Shown: piece after piece, positions 30,436 through 41,999 of the stretch
Position numbering within the stretch: position 1 is the stretch's first letter
Layout of the letters: each line of letters starts with the position of its first letter
NCBI GenBank assembly: GCA_964017185.1
Contig: OZ024871.1
Span: 5,937,214 to 6,001,213, forward strand
Source of the DNA: Rugalucina vietnamica
Taxonomy: Eukaryota > Mollusca > Bivalvia > Lucinida > Lucinidae
Direction of reading: 5' to 3'
Length of the DNA stretch: 64,000 bases
Translations under genes and position numbers: made by a program
The notes under the pieces: model-generated
Database searches by the model: none
The model's input: only the letters and a program-made list of their open reading frames with translations
What the model was told of the DNA's origin: nothing

Positions 30436-32454
30436 ATGGCATCGGCAAACCTTGGAAACTTTGATTACCGCCAGAACTCAATCGACGTCGCCGTGCAGGA
30501 AGCTGGATTAAGAATAGATGTGGCAAAAGCGAAAGCCAACTTTTGCAGATCACGACATGCTTTGTTATTGATGACAAAATTTCAGAACTTGCAAAGTAGC
30601 GGAGGGTTTTGTGATGCCTGCTTCAGTATGAATACATGTATGGAAAACGCAATAGAAGTTCTATCAATGTGCGCATCATTTTATATTGAACATAAGATGC
30701 TACAAAATGGAAACTCTATGGTTCGTGAGATGGAACAATTAGAGACAGATTTCTATGCAGCATATGAGACGGCTTGGGCATATCTAGACTCTCAGAATAC
30801 ACGTACCTCAAATCAGGTATCAGACAAGGTAGGAACTTTAGATAAAATCAAAACCTGTGAATCGATCCGAATTAAAGAACAAAGTCCGTCACCAAATCTT
30901 ACTAGCAAGACACTACAAACGGAAAGTCGTACAAATTCAAAACCGGGCTACGGACTCGTCGAGCATAACACAACAATACAATATGATGCAGAAGAACAGA
31001 ATCGATCACAAAACAACGAAAACAGAGAAAACCCAAATCAAAACATAGCAGAAAGCTGTACAACCCCTAGCATTGGACAAGACCTGTGGACACAACTTGA
31101 ACGTGTAAAGGTCCCTACATTTTTCGGAGACAAGAGACATTATCCGACCTGGAAGGCTGCGTTTATGGGGTGTATAGATAACGCGCCAGTTACACCAGAA
31201 TATAAATTGCTACAGTTACGGCAGTATGGAGAAGCATTGGAAGCTATCGAAAATTTAGGACATTCGTCATTCGCATACAAGGCCGCCAAAGATCGTTTGG
31301 AGAGAAAGTATGGGGGCAAGCGACGTCGGATAGCCATTTTTCTTGAAGACTTGGAGCGGTTTCAACAGATACCGCCCGACAACGCCGTGGAGCTAGAAAG
31401 ATTTGCAGATTTGTTAGACTTAACAGTAATTAATCTCAAAGAAGCAGGTGAGGATCAAGACCTCGGAGATGGTTCCCTGTACATACAACTGCAACGAAAA
31501 CTGCCACAGTCTCTGCTGGCGAGGTACCACCGTTGGCTCTTCGAAAACAACGTGGTGGCATCGGTGATTGCATTAAAAACGTGGGTAAACGAAGAATCAC
31601 GTTTTCAGACGATCGCTGCCGAGACAGTTAATGGATTGACCAGCCAAACCGATAATATCGAGTCAACACCACCAACACGAAACACAGACCACAGGACATT
31701 CTTCATCAACGAGAGAACATGTCATCCCCAACAGAAACAGTCATGCCAAATATGTAAAGAACAGCACAGGATTTGGGAATGTCATACGTTTATGCAAAAC
31801 GACATATCGAAACGATGGAATATAGCAAGAAAATTCAAACTTTGCTATCGTTGCTTAGCAGAAGGTCACCAGGGTAACGCATGCCGTAAAACTAGACGAT
31901 GTGGAATAGATAGCTGTCATCAAGTGCATCATAGACTTCTTCATATAGTAAGAACCGGTGGGCCAGCAATTTCGGAACAAACGTCAAATACCGAACAAAA
32001 GTTAAAACTGTACACCAAAACGCCGCAAGATAGTCAAGAACCAGAATCTGCTTGCTCAGAATTCACTTTCGGCATGGAGGGGAACAGGTTCACAGAACAA
32101 GAAAAGGACTTTGCACACGCATATTTTGCTGGTTGTCAAATGAAAATCGACAACATGAATGACTGTTCCAGTGTGAATAAATCGAAGGAAACTGTAGGAT
32201 TGATAGAAAACGCCAGACCAGGCAACACTACCGATGAACGAGTAATATCATCTAATACCGGGGAACAACTTAGATGTCAAGCAGAGAATTCGTATTCTAC
32301 GAACGACCCCATACCGAACAGGCGTACGTTTTCACGGAGGGGAACTAATGCCGTTTGCTCATCAGATATATTTTCCAGCGGTCGCAACATGGGTGTGCGA
32401 CCAGTCAATAGCCGAAAGGACTATCACGAAGGAAAGGTAGAAAGATTCGCTTAG
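30436..32454 (+). CDS. Gag-like polyprotein of BEL/Pao type
   Basis: The 672-residue frame is the only gene of the LTR element and would form its RNA-packaging particle. Residues ~230-410 match the DUF1759-like region of BEL/Pao Gag (KVPTFFGDKRHYPTWKAAF, LERKYGGKRRRIAIFLEDL, LPQSLLARYHRWL). Zinc-binding motifs follow: CQICKEQHRIWEC (~436), a true CCHC knuckle CYRCLAEGHQGNAC (~469), and a C/H-rich CGIDSCHQVHHRLLH. The ~170 residues after them are low in recognisable features and end VERFA before a stop, with 237 bases to the right LTR. In autonomous relatives this is where protease and reverse transcriptase would begin. The frame is fully open and the LTRs look identical, consistent with a recent insertion. 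The ATG lies 66 bases after the LTR. Confidence 0.85.
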   Translation: MASANLGNFDYRQNSIDVAVQEAGLRIDVAKAKANFCRSRHALLLMTKFQNLQSSGGFCDACFSMNTCMENAIEVLSMCASFYIEHKMLQNGNSMVREMEQLETDFYAAYETAWAYLDSQNTRTSNQVSDKVGTLDKIKTCESIRIKEQSPSPNLTSKTLQTESRTNSKPGYGLVEHNTTIQYDAEEQNRSQNNENRENPNQNIAESCTTPSIGQDLWTQLERVKVPTFFGDKRHYPTWKAAFMGCIDNAPVTPEYKLLQLRQYGEALEAIENLGHSSFAYKAAKDRLERKYGGKRRRIAIFLEDLERFQQIPPDNAVELERFADLLDLTVINLKEAGEDQDLGDGSLYIQLQRKLPQSLLARYHRWLFENNVVASVIALKTWVNEESRFQTIAAETVNGLTSQTDNIESTPPTRNTDHRTFFINERTCHPQQKQSCQICKEQHRIWECHTFMQNDISKRWNIARKFKLCYRCLAEGHQGNACRKTRRCGIDSCHQVHHRLLHIVRTGGPAISEQTSNTEQKLKLYTKTPQDSQEPESACSEFTFGMEGNRFTEQEKDFAHAYFAGCQMKIDNMNDCSSVNKSKETVGLIENARPGNTTDERVISSNTGEQLRCQAENSYSTNDPIPNRRTFSRRGTNAVCSSDIFSSGRNMGVRPVNSRKDYHEGKVERFA

Positions 32455-32680
32455 AAATGATTTGCACGGACTTTTAGTCTTTACCATTGACAATGGTTAA
32501 TTTTAGTTAAATGATAAAGCAGTTTATTTGCTCATTCTTACGATTATAGACATTAGTTTTGTTGTATATCATCCAGTTATACAATCTTTTTTACGATTTG
32601 AATTGTATTAAATGCAATGCAATGTGTCACAGAAGCGGTATAGCATCATTAAGTTATGGTCAAAATGATAAATATTTTGA

Positions 32681-32690
32681 GGAGGGGAAA
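32681..32690 (+). other. Polypurine tract
   Basis: ggaggggaaa directly precedes the right LTR, as expected for the plus-strand primer of an LTR retrotransposon. Confidence 0.75.
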
Positions 32691-32691
32691 A

Positions 32692-32900
32692 TGGACAGAA
32701 GACGAACTGATACGTTAAATGGTTCCTCATTATAAAGTTCACTAATTGGACGTTACGTGATGTGCGTAACGTTAGCGTAACGTGAGAGAACGTTTAGGGT
32801 TGCTAGGAGCTGAAGTTTCGCCATTGCTAACAGTTAGAAGTTTGTCATTAAAGTCGAATAATTGAAAGCTGAATCGTTTTATTTCCATAATCGGGGAAAT
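32692..32900 (+). repeat. Right LTR
   Basis: Same 209 bases as the left LTR. The flank after it (tcagaaaatttt) does not repeat the bases before the left LTR. Confidence 0.92.
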
Positions 32901-32934
32901 TCAGAAAATTTTGTAACATTTTGTTAAATTATCA

Positions 32935-34501
32935 GACCACATGGCAGTAGTGTTTTTTTCCTAGCTATCTATTGGTACCATTTTCAGCACTCTAGGGATA
33001 TTGGCAGTTGAGATATAAGCAATTTTGTTGGTATACCCCTTCATTTTTCGTCGATTTTTCTCTTATTTATGACAATCTCTTTAATATACATACACCAACA
33101 ATAGTTGATGTTTTATATTGCTGATTACATGGTCATAGAACATTGTCCTAGCAATCATTTGATACCAAATAGAGCTCTCTAGGTCTTTCAGTAGTCAAGA
33201 TATGTCCCTTTTTCTACGTATACCCCCATTATTTTTCCGTATTTTTTCACTAAATTCAAAAGGTTTTGTTAATATTCTTCAAACAAAAAATCAAATGACT
33301 TAAATACTGTAGTACAGGATGGTATGTTATTGCCATAGCCACCATTTGATACTATTTTCAGCACTATAGGGCTTTTTATTGCTGAGATGCAAGTCATTTT
33401 GTAGGTTTACCCATTTAAGTTTTCAACTTTTTTCCTCAAATTTCTTAAGTTTTCATTAAAATTCATGAAATTGGAATCAGATTATTTTTATATCATACTT
33501 CAGGGTCATAGTACATTGCAATAGCCTTCATTTGAAACCTCTTTCAGTATTCTGGGTTTATTAATAGCTCTTATACAAGCGATTTTGCATGTATACCCCT
33601 ATTTTTTCCACGATTTTTCTCCAAGTTAGAATGTTTTTTATTAGTTTTCATGAATAAGCAAATTCTATGATAAAAATATAAGGAATCAAGGTTAAATTGT
33701 TAGGTTCATGCATCACTATCAGACCAATTATAGTATCCTAGAGCATGCTATTGGTGGGATGTGAGTATTTTTGTAAGTACCTCCTATTCTTTAGAATTGC
33801 ATGAGGGGTGGGTGAAGACTATGTCATTTTACATCATGCAAATGTGTTCATCATTGAGGACAATATTTTATGTCATTTAGGTGGTCCCTCTGACCACACT
33901 GGCAGCCATGGGAATTGGTTAAATGGATGCAAGATAGACTTCATAACCTATCCAAATCCTTGCAATGGATATAGTTTTTCCCTTGTTTTTCCTCATTTTT
34001 GACATTTTTATTAATATTCATAATTATACAAATGAAATAATTTTCATATAGGCCCAGATCATCAATAAATTTGTCATATAATATTACTGGTTCAATAACA
34101 AAGTGTCTGGATGGCAGTTTTGACCTGAAATTAGTTTATTTATGGATTTTTAAGGCTTTTTTCTGTCATTTTTAAGGTTTTCATTAAAATTCATGAATAT
34201 ACAAATTAAAAAATTTGCATTACTCACTATTGGATAAATGGGCTATATCTCAGCTTTAAAATGAGACCAATTTCAGTGGTCTAGGATAAGCAACAATGGA
34301 GATATGGTCAATTTTCTATGTACACCCCCATGCTCAAGAATCGCGTTAACGGTTGCCATGGAAACCATGCATTTTTTCATAGTGCAGTTGAGTTTATCTT
34401 TGAGGACAAAATTCTTTGCATTTCTGGGGTCCCAATGAACGATTTGGCACCCATGAAAAATTGTCCTGGGGGTGCAAGGTAGGTCAAATTAGCTCCCGGG
34501 G
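32935..34501. repeat. Right arm of the large palindrome
   Basis: Reverse-complement partner of 28568-30100. The open frame at 33808-34002 in this arm is the mirror of one in the left arm and encodes no recognised domain. Confidence 0.85.
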
Positions 34502-34507
34502 TATTAA

Positions 34508-35104
34508 TCATCACCAGAAAATTAAAGATGCAATTTAAAGATACATTTAGTGGAGCGGGCTGGCGCAGTCGGTAGTGCATCGGACTTTGTATTGCAGATA
34601 AACTTGGAGATATAAACTCATCTTGTCAATCTTTACGCAGCGCATTAAAGATATTTGTCTCCAAAACTGGAGAAGTAGCATAAAAACTCCCCAAAAGCGG
34701 AGCATTACAAGTATTTTAAGACGCAGCTCGACGTAGAGAAAAACTTACTCATTGATTTAAGTTTCGTTTGTAGGCCATTGGCAAATTTTAGATGTTCTTG
34801 CCATAAATTGCAAATTGAAAAGGGGCGGCATAATGATACCGATAGGGAATATAGATTTTGTCCACTTTGTTTAGAGAGAAATGTTTATATCATTGAAGAC
34901 ATTTTTTTTCTTTTTTTTTCATGGTGTGTTCACTGTATCAAGATCTAAAAGATTCACTTCAAACCAATGTGGCAAATGTAAATATCTTTACATAAATTTT
35001 ATTCAGTCATGAAACCAAATGATGTGGAAAGCATATTTTCTATTGCAAATTTTCTTGTCGATACATTTGAACTAAGGAATTCGATCTATGATGGTTAAGA
35101 AATA
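34508..35104. other. Intergenic with a weak tRNA-like head
   Basis: gcgggctggcgcagtcggtagtgcatcgg at about 34556-34584 resembles a tRNA A-box region and may be a decayed SINE head, but no B box follows at the right distance. Nothing else is supported. Confidence 0.35.
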
Positions 35105-35460
35105 AGAAGATGATCAGGCGCAATCAGAAAACGATTCCCTCTCCAAAAACCGAGGCGGGAAAAAACCAAACTAACAATAAGGTACTTATACCATGAAAAC
35201 ATTTCGTAAGCCGAATGAGCAGCTATTTTCCCAATAGGTGACCACTCAGTTACATAAACTTAACTAAAAATCTGATAACATACAAAAGGCACCAACAGCA
35301 CAAAAAGTTTAAACACCAAGACATAAAACAGAAGAACCACCACAAAAAAATCGGCTTGGAACGATCAGAAAGATGAAATTACTTTCGGTTCTAAACCGGT
35401 TTTACAGGATCCTAACCTCACCCACAGCTTCTGCAGTGGTTCATAACATTTAATATCGAG
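35105..35460 (-). mobile_element. Penelope 3'-end fragment
   Basis: On the minus strand this carries the terminal part of the Penelope 3' region (gaaccactgcagaagctg..., gtaactgagtggtcacc..., ttttggagagggaatcg). It ends where the LINE fragment at 35473 begins. Confidence 0.75.
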
Positions 35461-35472
35461 ACTAAACGACAA

Positions 35473-35760
35473 ATGAACAAAAGAGACAATCTGTACGCAA
35501 AACTAAAACAAAATAGATCCAACCCGAATCTTAAAGAAAAATTCAAAGTCTTGAAATACATAATCCAAAAGAAACTTCGAGAGTCATATAACACCTACAT
35601 TGAGTCAATCATAACCGACCAACAAGAAACATCAGAACCTAAACGACCCAACAAACGTTTCTATACTTTTATTAGACAGCAAAAATCCGATAGCAAAGAA
35701 ATACATGTAAATTGCCTAATATCCAATGGTATTGCTGTGGGATCACCATTCATGATAAAC
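35473..35760 (+). pseudogene. Non-LTR retrotransposon fragment, endonuclease-RT linker
   Basis: The encoded NKRDNLYAKLKQNRSNPNL, YNTYIESIITDQQE and NKRFYTFIRQQKSDSKEI resemble the linker between endonuclease and reverse transcriptase in Jockey/CR1-type LINEs. The expected VDG-like turn reads CLISNGIAVGS, after which similarity is lost. The matching reverse transcriptase lies 2.1 kb downstream (37903), so this may be the same copy split by later events. Confidence 0.6.
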
Positions 35761-37902
35761 TCACGTTTTTGGCTCTCAGCTGGAAATGGATTGATATTTC
35801 TGGTAGAAATTTTGGATATGAATATAAATAACAAAAGCGCAACTAGTATATTTTTTTCCTTACAACATTTACTTTACTAACAGCTGCATTATCTTGAAAA
35901 ATAAATAACTTAGTTTTTTCACTTCATAATTACCCTTATTGTGCCCTAAAGTTAGTATTTTCAATATATCCATGGTGTAAATACCTTTATTGTCTGACTG
36001 CACACACTTTTATACTGAAAATCAAATGAAACCCTTGTAAGACTTGCACTACAGTAGAGTACTTACATATGCACTTAGGAAGCTACTCGGTTACCTTCTT
36101 TGGCAAAAAGCATTTGGCACATGAGATGACTCAAATTATTTTATGTTTGCAACACAACCATAAGATCGCTTGTAACAACTAAGGATTAGTCAATAAAAAT
36201 GCTAACTTAATAATTTAGTTCAGTATAGTAACTACAGGTGCAAATTGCAAGTAAATAGTCAATACCAACATATTTCCATGCATTTATAGAAAGGCTTTAT
36301 ACAATCTGTAAGAAGGCCCATCCCCCTTCTCATTAATATGCTCGCTGCTCTTAAAGGATCTCAGTTTTATTTTTATTTATTACTTAACATGTCCAGAAAT
36401 GTGGTTTAGTAAAACCATATATGCACACAAACCTCAGTACTTTGCTAGGCTAGGTGTATTCAAGCCTTGAGAAATAGATGAGCTGATTGTGTCTCCAGGC
36501 AATGCTTATAAACTACTGGCTACTGACCTAACAATTACTGGCTAACCACCCAGAAGGTCTGACCCTGCCCAGAAAGAGTCATTCAAGTCAAACCACCCAT
36601 ACATTTACTTTTTACAAAGGTGGTTATATTTTCAAGCGCATTTTGGGTGTCATGCTATCCGAATGAGGGGTAGAAGTCCCTTAAAATGGAGACAACATCC
36701 CGATATGGCCATTGCTGTTGACTAGGTCCGGCCGTCTAAGCCACACATCAAACAAAAATCAAAGAAATAATATATTTACAGCACATTATGAATATCGTGA
36801 CACCCCTAAGTCGGGTAGAAATCACATAAAATGGTGGAAAATTCCAGACATGACCATAACTGTTGACTGGAATATTGAGCAAAACACATTAACTCCCAAA
36901 TTGCTGATCAATACCTAGGCAACAGTTGGTTCATCCGGATTTGCCTGAAAATTTTTGACTAGGACATTAGAACCTCGATACAAGCAAACATATATCCAAT
37001 TCAAGTGGATCTTTAAGTTTTTCAACCAGTGAAATTTCATACAAAATCAATCAATCTTCTGGTCCGGCACATTTTTTCCAGGAAATTTGTAACATGAAAA
37101 TATTTATTCCGGAGTTTATCATCTCCTACTGATTCTGGAGGTGGATTCTGGATGGTTTGACAAAACCACTTTTCCCGGGCAGGCTCAGACTTGAGCGTAA
37201 ACCAGTAATCAGATGGTCGGTCAGTAGTTAAGAAACTTTGCTTGGAGACACAGGCAGCCCATTTATTTCTCTAAGGCCCAAATGGGCGGGGACCCTTGTC
37301 AGTTAGTAATGAAATAAGTCTGCACTAAGAACTGGTATTTTTCCTCCTGGAGACGAACCGAAGTTTGTTCACTTCTTTTTCATTTAGTATATGGTGGAAA
37401 AATCTACATGTATTATAAAGTTTGCGGGCTTTTTGCTATGACATACACTGCATAGGTTACATAATTTCAGCAAACTTTGACCAGGTAAAACAGTTCGATA
37501 TGCGTTTATGATGCTAGTATATATAGTTTTAGTTTCAGTTCAGTGAATCTTCTAATTGTCACCAATTGTCACCAAGCCACACCCCATTCAGGTACAATAA
37601 GGGAATATCATAATACTGAAAATGAAAATCTGTGCAAAAATCCATCATATCACAGCACAACTGGCTTCACATAAAAAATTGAAAAAAAAATATTTTCAGA
37701 TACGCTTTTCAAATCTATATCATATTTGCAAACTAAAATTGAATTAATTTAAGATGCAACTAAAATATCGACAAAAACGGGAGTTTATCATGAAGGGCGA
37801 TCCCACGGTAATTATACTGACCCTGTTGATAAGGCAAATATCCTTAATAACCCGTTTCAGTTTGTATTCACCAAGCTTGTACCCCTTAAGTTTCGCCATC
37901 TT
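35761..37902. other. Intergenic with inverted pieces of a dispersed repeat
   Basis: Fragments of the repeat family that hosts the mini-Polinton occur inverted near 36480-36720 (tgaccctgcccagaaag, ccattgctgttgac) and 36800-36880, and direct near 37135-37265 (ccgggcaggctcagacttga). No gene is supported. The frames here are short and without motifs. Confidence 0.5.
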
Positions 37903-38783
37903 TTGAACCTTATCCTCCCAAGTAAACTCAATTTTTCGGTGATGCCAAACATAACAGCTACATTCAGTGGAGTAGCAAAACAGCTCTCAAAGCTCAACCC
38001 AGGAAAACCAGCTGGCCCGGACAGTCTCACGTCAAGGATTCTTAAAGAACTTCACCAAGAAATAGCTCCCATACTGACAGATATTTTTAACACATCACTC
38101 TCTGAAGGAACAGTTCCCAAGGACTGGAAGAACGCCTACGTGACACCAGTATACAAAAAAGGACCCAAATCAAAACCCGAAACCTACTACCCAATTTCAC
38201 TTACCTGTATTTGCTGTAAAGTCCTAGAACACATTATCACCTCACATAATGGCCCATCTTGATAAAACCAACCTCCTCTTTCACAACCAGCATGGCTTCA
38301 GAAGTCGAGTTAGCTGTGAAACTCAATTGATTCAATTTACACAGGACCTCTATGACACTATAAACAATAAAGGCCCGGCTGATGCCATAGTCATGGACTT
38401 CAGCAAAACATTTGATAAGGTAGACCATCAAAGGCTCTTGCTGAAGCTCCATCCACTAGGTATCAACCAAGGGGTAATTACATGGATCCGGTCTTTCCTT
38501 CTCGGACAGAAGTCAGTGTGCCGTACTAGACGGCGAGAAATCAGATGCTTGTCCTGTCCTATCAGGTGTCCCCCAAGGGTCAGTACTGGGTCCATGTCTT
38601 TTCCTCATCATACATGTATATAAATGACATGCCTGAAACCATAAAGAGCAATATCGGACTGTTTGCAGATGATAGCATTATGTATCTTACCATCTCCAAC
38701 CTATCAGACTGCCTTGACCTTCAAAATGATATTCACACCTTGAAGCATGGAAGAGTGAATGGCTTATGGCTTTCAACCCAGAT
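37903..38783 (+). pseudogene. Non-LTR reverse transcriptase, decayed
   Basis: This is the reverse transcriptase of a Jockey/CR1-type LINE. It shows LNPGKPAGPDSLTSRILKEL, VPKDWKNAYVTPVYKKG, the NQHGFRSRVSCETQL block, DFSKTFDKVDHQRLL, a degraded SGVPQGSVLGP (frames broken near 38555) and the catalytic LFADDSIMYLTI (~38658). Frameshifts separate these near 38250 and 38550. At 38784 a Penelope 3' fragment interrupts it, and the C-terminal end resumes after 39060. It cannot encode an active enzyme. Confidence 0.82.
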
Positions 38784-39060
38784 AAAAAGGTACAAGTAGG
38801 CAAAGATCAGGAAAAGGCGCAATCAGAAAAAGATTCCCACTCCAAAAACCGAGGTGGGAAAAAACCAAACTAACAATCAGGTACTTATACCATGAAACAA
38901 TCGTAAGCCGAATGGGCAGCTATTTTCCCAATAGGTGGCCACTCAGTTACCTTAACTTAACTAAAAATATGAAAACATACATAAGGCGCCAACAGCACAA
39001 AAAAATTTAAACACCAAGACATAAAACAAAAAGAACCACCACAGAAGTATCGACTTGGAA
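38784..39060 (-). mobile_element. Penelope 3'-end fragment inserted in the LINE
   Basis: This ~277-base minus-strand fragment matches the last part of the Penelope 3' region, starting at the terminal aaaaaggtacaa and ending cgacttgga. It separates the NPDKK region of the LINE reverse transcriptase from its C terminus, so it inserted later, as a 5'-truncated copy. Confidence 0.8.
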
Positions 39061-39087
39061 TGAAAAAGAAAAATATCATCCCTGGTA

Positions 39088-39312
39088 ATGCTTTATAAAA
39101 TTCAGTCAGGTCTAGTCCGAATCCCTCTCCCACCATACATCACTCCCACAATGCGTAACAGGCTCTCCATTCCATACTCGATAATTAACGCTCATTTGTA
39201 TTCCTTCTTTCCACTAACAGCAAGACCCTGGAACAACCTTCCCCCTGACCTGATCAATTGTCCAGACCTGGAATCATTCCGGGCTCGACTCACCTCTCAC
39301 CTCATCTGAAAC
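39088..39312 (+). pseudogene. LINE C-terminal end
   Basis: The encoded IPLPPYITPTMRNRLSIPY and FFPLTARPWNNLPPDLIN segments are typical of the far C terminus of CR1/Jockey LINEs. The stop is followed at once by a long (TCA)n tract, which is probably the LINE's microsatellite tail. Confidence 0.75.
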
Positions 39313-39326
39313 AGTAACATTATTAA

Positions 39327-39327
39327 G

Positions 39328-39405
<78 letters not shown>

Positions 39406-39525
39406 GCAGCAGCAGCAGCAGCATCAACATCATCATCATCACCTCTGATTTCATGCCTCCAACCATAATCTTCCTTATGGGCCAGTCGGCGCTACTCATT
39501 CATTGGCAATCATCATCATCATCAT

Positions 39526-39563
<38 letters not shown>

Positions 39564-39565
39564 AC
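39327..39565. repeat. (TCA)n microsatellite with CAC and CAG interruptions
   Basis: Two blocks of tcatcatca (39327-39440 and 39510-39563), with cac, cag and caa variants, separated by about 60 bases of unique sequence. They follow the LINE C terminus. Confidence 0.95.
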
Positions 39566-39762
39566 AACAACAACAATTTAAGAACTACCCCAATTCCTAC
39601 TATCTCAAGCGGATGAAATTCCGAATTCCACCGTTTTACAATAGAGCCTAGTCACAATAATATTGACTCCCAATCCAATTTTTAAAAAACTTTTTTTTGG
39701 CCATTTCCACACGCAATCAACGTAATACTCTTTATGAGGTGTATGGAGTATCTGGCAGATTC

Positions 39763-40375
39763 AGATTCAGATAAGTTGTTCGGTCCTCGCAGTAAATATC
39801 TAACTTGTCAATGAATCATCATGGACAAACAAATAAATCAAGATAAATTTCATGATGAATCATAAACAGATTGAGTAAGCTGTCCAACGATGGATATCCC
39901 TGGGCGCTCAATAACGTACTTACTCCGGAGAAAAAGAAAAAACACCAGTTGAACACCGGTGGGCCAAGCAACAGACACGAAGCTCCGGCCCCAACCACTT
40001 AAAATAAATAGCTTTATGTCGGGGCCAACCCAGAGTCTGACGCCCGACCTACCGGCGTGCAATTAAAGAAGGCAGCATAGTAATCAACCGTGATTGGGTT
40101 AAAAACTAAGCATGCAGACTGTCGCATAACATTTAAGTTATATCCTATATGTCTGTAACGCGTGAAGATTTTTCTGAATTTAAAAGAAAATTCCTTCCTT
40201 CCTATAAGTTTCTTGAATTTGTAAACCAAGTCACCATAAAATTCTGGTTCCGAAAGGCCCTCGCGTAAAAGGATATTTAGCCCAACATTAAATTTGGAAA
40301 TCAGTTCATACTGTCTGCAATAAAATTAAGAAAAGGGTTTTTGAAGTTTATGATACTGATAGCCCTGCTGAAGAA
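39763..40375 (-). pseudogene. Penelope fragment: RT C terminus and 3' region
   Basis: The minus strand carries the end of the Penelope RT ORF (an open part at about 40014-40229 encodes VYKFKKLIGRKEFSFKF and GYNLNVMRQSACLVFNP), preceded by the YHKLQ-type block near 40330. It then runs through the 3' region down to 39763. At 40375 it joins, head to head, a plus-strand 3' fragment. Confidence 0.75.
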
Positions 40376-40935
40376 GTAAGGCTGTTTTTCGTTTGCTCCA
40401 GAGTTAGTAAGTTATTCGGCGCCCAGGGATCTCCATCGTCGGGCAGCTTACTGAATCTGTGAGTCCGGTTTTTTGATTCATCAGGATGTTTATCTTGATT
40501 TATTTGTTTGTTCTTGATGATTCTTTGACTAGTTAAAGGTTCACCACGAGGACCGAAGAACTAGCTAAATGTTATGAACCACTGCAGAAGCTGAGGGTGA
40601 GGTTATGGCCATGTAAAATCGATTTAATCCCGCCAGTAACTGTGTGTTACTGATCGTTCTAAGTCGATACTTCTGTGGTGGTTCTTTTTTGTTTTATGTC
40701 TTGGTGTTTAAAATTTTTGTGCTGTTGACGCCTTATGTGTGTTTTCATATCTTTAGTTAAATTAAGGTAACTGAATGGCCACCTATTGGGAAAATAGCTG
40801 CTCATTCGGCTTACGAAATGTTTTCTTTGTATCAGTACCTGATTGTTGGTTTGGTTTTTTCCCACCTTTTGGAGTGGGAATCTTTTTTCTGATTGCACCT
40901 TTTCCTGATCTTTGCCTACTTGTACCTTTTTAACA
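40376..40935 (+). mobile_element. Penelope 3' region, plus strand
   Basis: From ttgctccagagttagtaagtt to the terminal cttgtacctttttaa. It is back to back with the minus-strand fragment before it and directly followed by an antisense RT fragment. Confidence 0.78.
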
Positions 40936-41365
40936 TTTATTTTGTGCATTGAAGTCCGAAGCATGATTGCAGACTTTGGCAAACCTAATAAGTTGCGAAA
41001 TGTCTACGCCATAAGAAGCACGGCAAGGAACGTCACCATCTAAAAACTAAAAGTTTACTATATCAAAATCACAGTCATCGCGTTTATCATTAATTTTAGT
41101 CTAAAATGTTGCTTCGGTTTCTGTGTTATTTGCTATATTCAACTGTAGTACAGGTGGGGGATAAATTTGTTTGACCATGCCTTCAAAATAAGGATATCGT
41201 CAAAAGGTCATCGAGGTACCTAGAAGTCGAATTAAAAACCTCGATAATATCAGCTCGATTGTCATGGTTAATAGAATCCATGAATTCTCTTTCGTAGCAG
41301 TATAAAAATAGATCAGTTACGAGAGGGGCGCAATTAGTACCCATCGGGATTCCAACTGTCTGTAA
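40936..41365 (-). pseudogene. Penelope RT core fragment with YLDD
   Basis: The minus strand encodes QTVGIPMGTNCAPLVTDLF and the catalytic SRYLDDLLT (about 41210-41370). After frame breaks it continues with DVPCRASYGVDISQLIRFAK near 40955-41040. It is a piece of the same family as 13085-14967, less decayed at the YLDD block. Confidence 0.8.
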
Positions 41366-41999
41366 AATTAAAATAAAAATTAAAAGGGAAAACTCCAAAA
41401 CATAAAACAATTAGAACCACAAGAGAAGAAACGCCTTGAAACAATAAGTAATATAAAACTTCTGGGGCCTTAAATCGGTTTTACAGGGCCCTCACCTTCA
41501 TCTTCTGTAGTGATTCACAACATTTATTTAGTTGTTTGGTCGTCGTAATGAACCTCTAACTAGTCAATAAATCATCATGAATAAACAAATAAATGATGAT
41601 AACCATCATGGTGAATCGAAAACGCGGACTCACAGACTCGGCTAGCTTCCCGACGATGGAGAACCCTGGGCGTCGAATAACTTACTGAAATTCGGAGCAA
41701 AAGAAAAACACCAGTTGAACCCCGGTGGGCCAAGCAACAGACACGAAGCTCCGGCCCCAACCAACTGAAATGAATATCTTTAATTCGGGGCCACCACAGA
41801 GTCCGACGGCCGACCCATCGGTGTACAATTAAAGAAGGCAGCGAAGCTATCATCCATGATAAGGTTAAAAACTAAGCATGCAGACTGTTGCATTACATTC
41901 AATTTATGCCCTATACGCCTGTAACGTGTAATAACTTTTCTGCACTGACAAAGAAAAATCATTCCTTTCTATAAGTTTCTTAAATTTGTAAACCGGTTT
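41366..41999 (-). pseudogene. Penelope RT C terminus and 3' region
   Basis: On the minus strand, RKVITRYRRIGHKLNVMQQS and FFNCTPMGRPSDS (about 41780-41962) are followed by the 3' region (ggggccggagcttcgtgtct, gccgacgggaag). It abuts the RT core fragment on one side and an inverted plus-strand copy on the other. Confidence 0.75.

Larger units (their letters stand above)
30161..32900 (+). mobile_element. Gag-only LTR retrotransposon, BEL/Pao-like
   Basis: Two 209-bp direct LTRs (30161-30369 and 32692-32900) that look identical base for base bound a 2.74-kb element. A primer-binding-site-like tggtagcagagcgagg lies at 30382, just inside the left LTR, and a polypurine tract ggaggggaaa (32681-32690) just before the right LTR. 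The interior codes only for a Gag-like protein. Protease, reverse transcriptase, RNase H and integrase are missing, so the element must have been mobilised in trans. I see no convincing target duplication. It lies near the centre of the 28.6-34.5 kb palindrome and is younger than it. Confidence 0.88.

Noticed and set aside
33808..34002. Duplicate ORF pair in the large palindrome arms (33808-34002 plus, 29014-29277 minus) as a possible conserved small protein
   Set aside because: They are mirror copies of one repeat unit, short, differ at their ends, and lack a recognisable domain.
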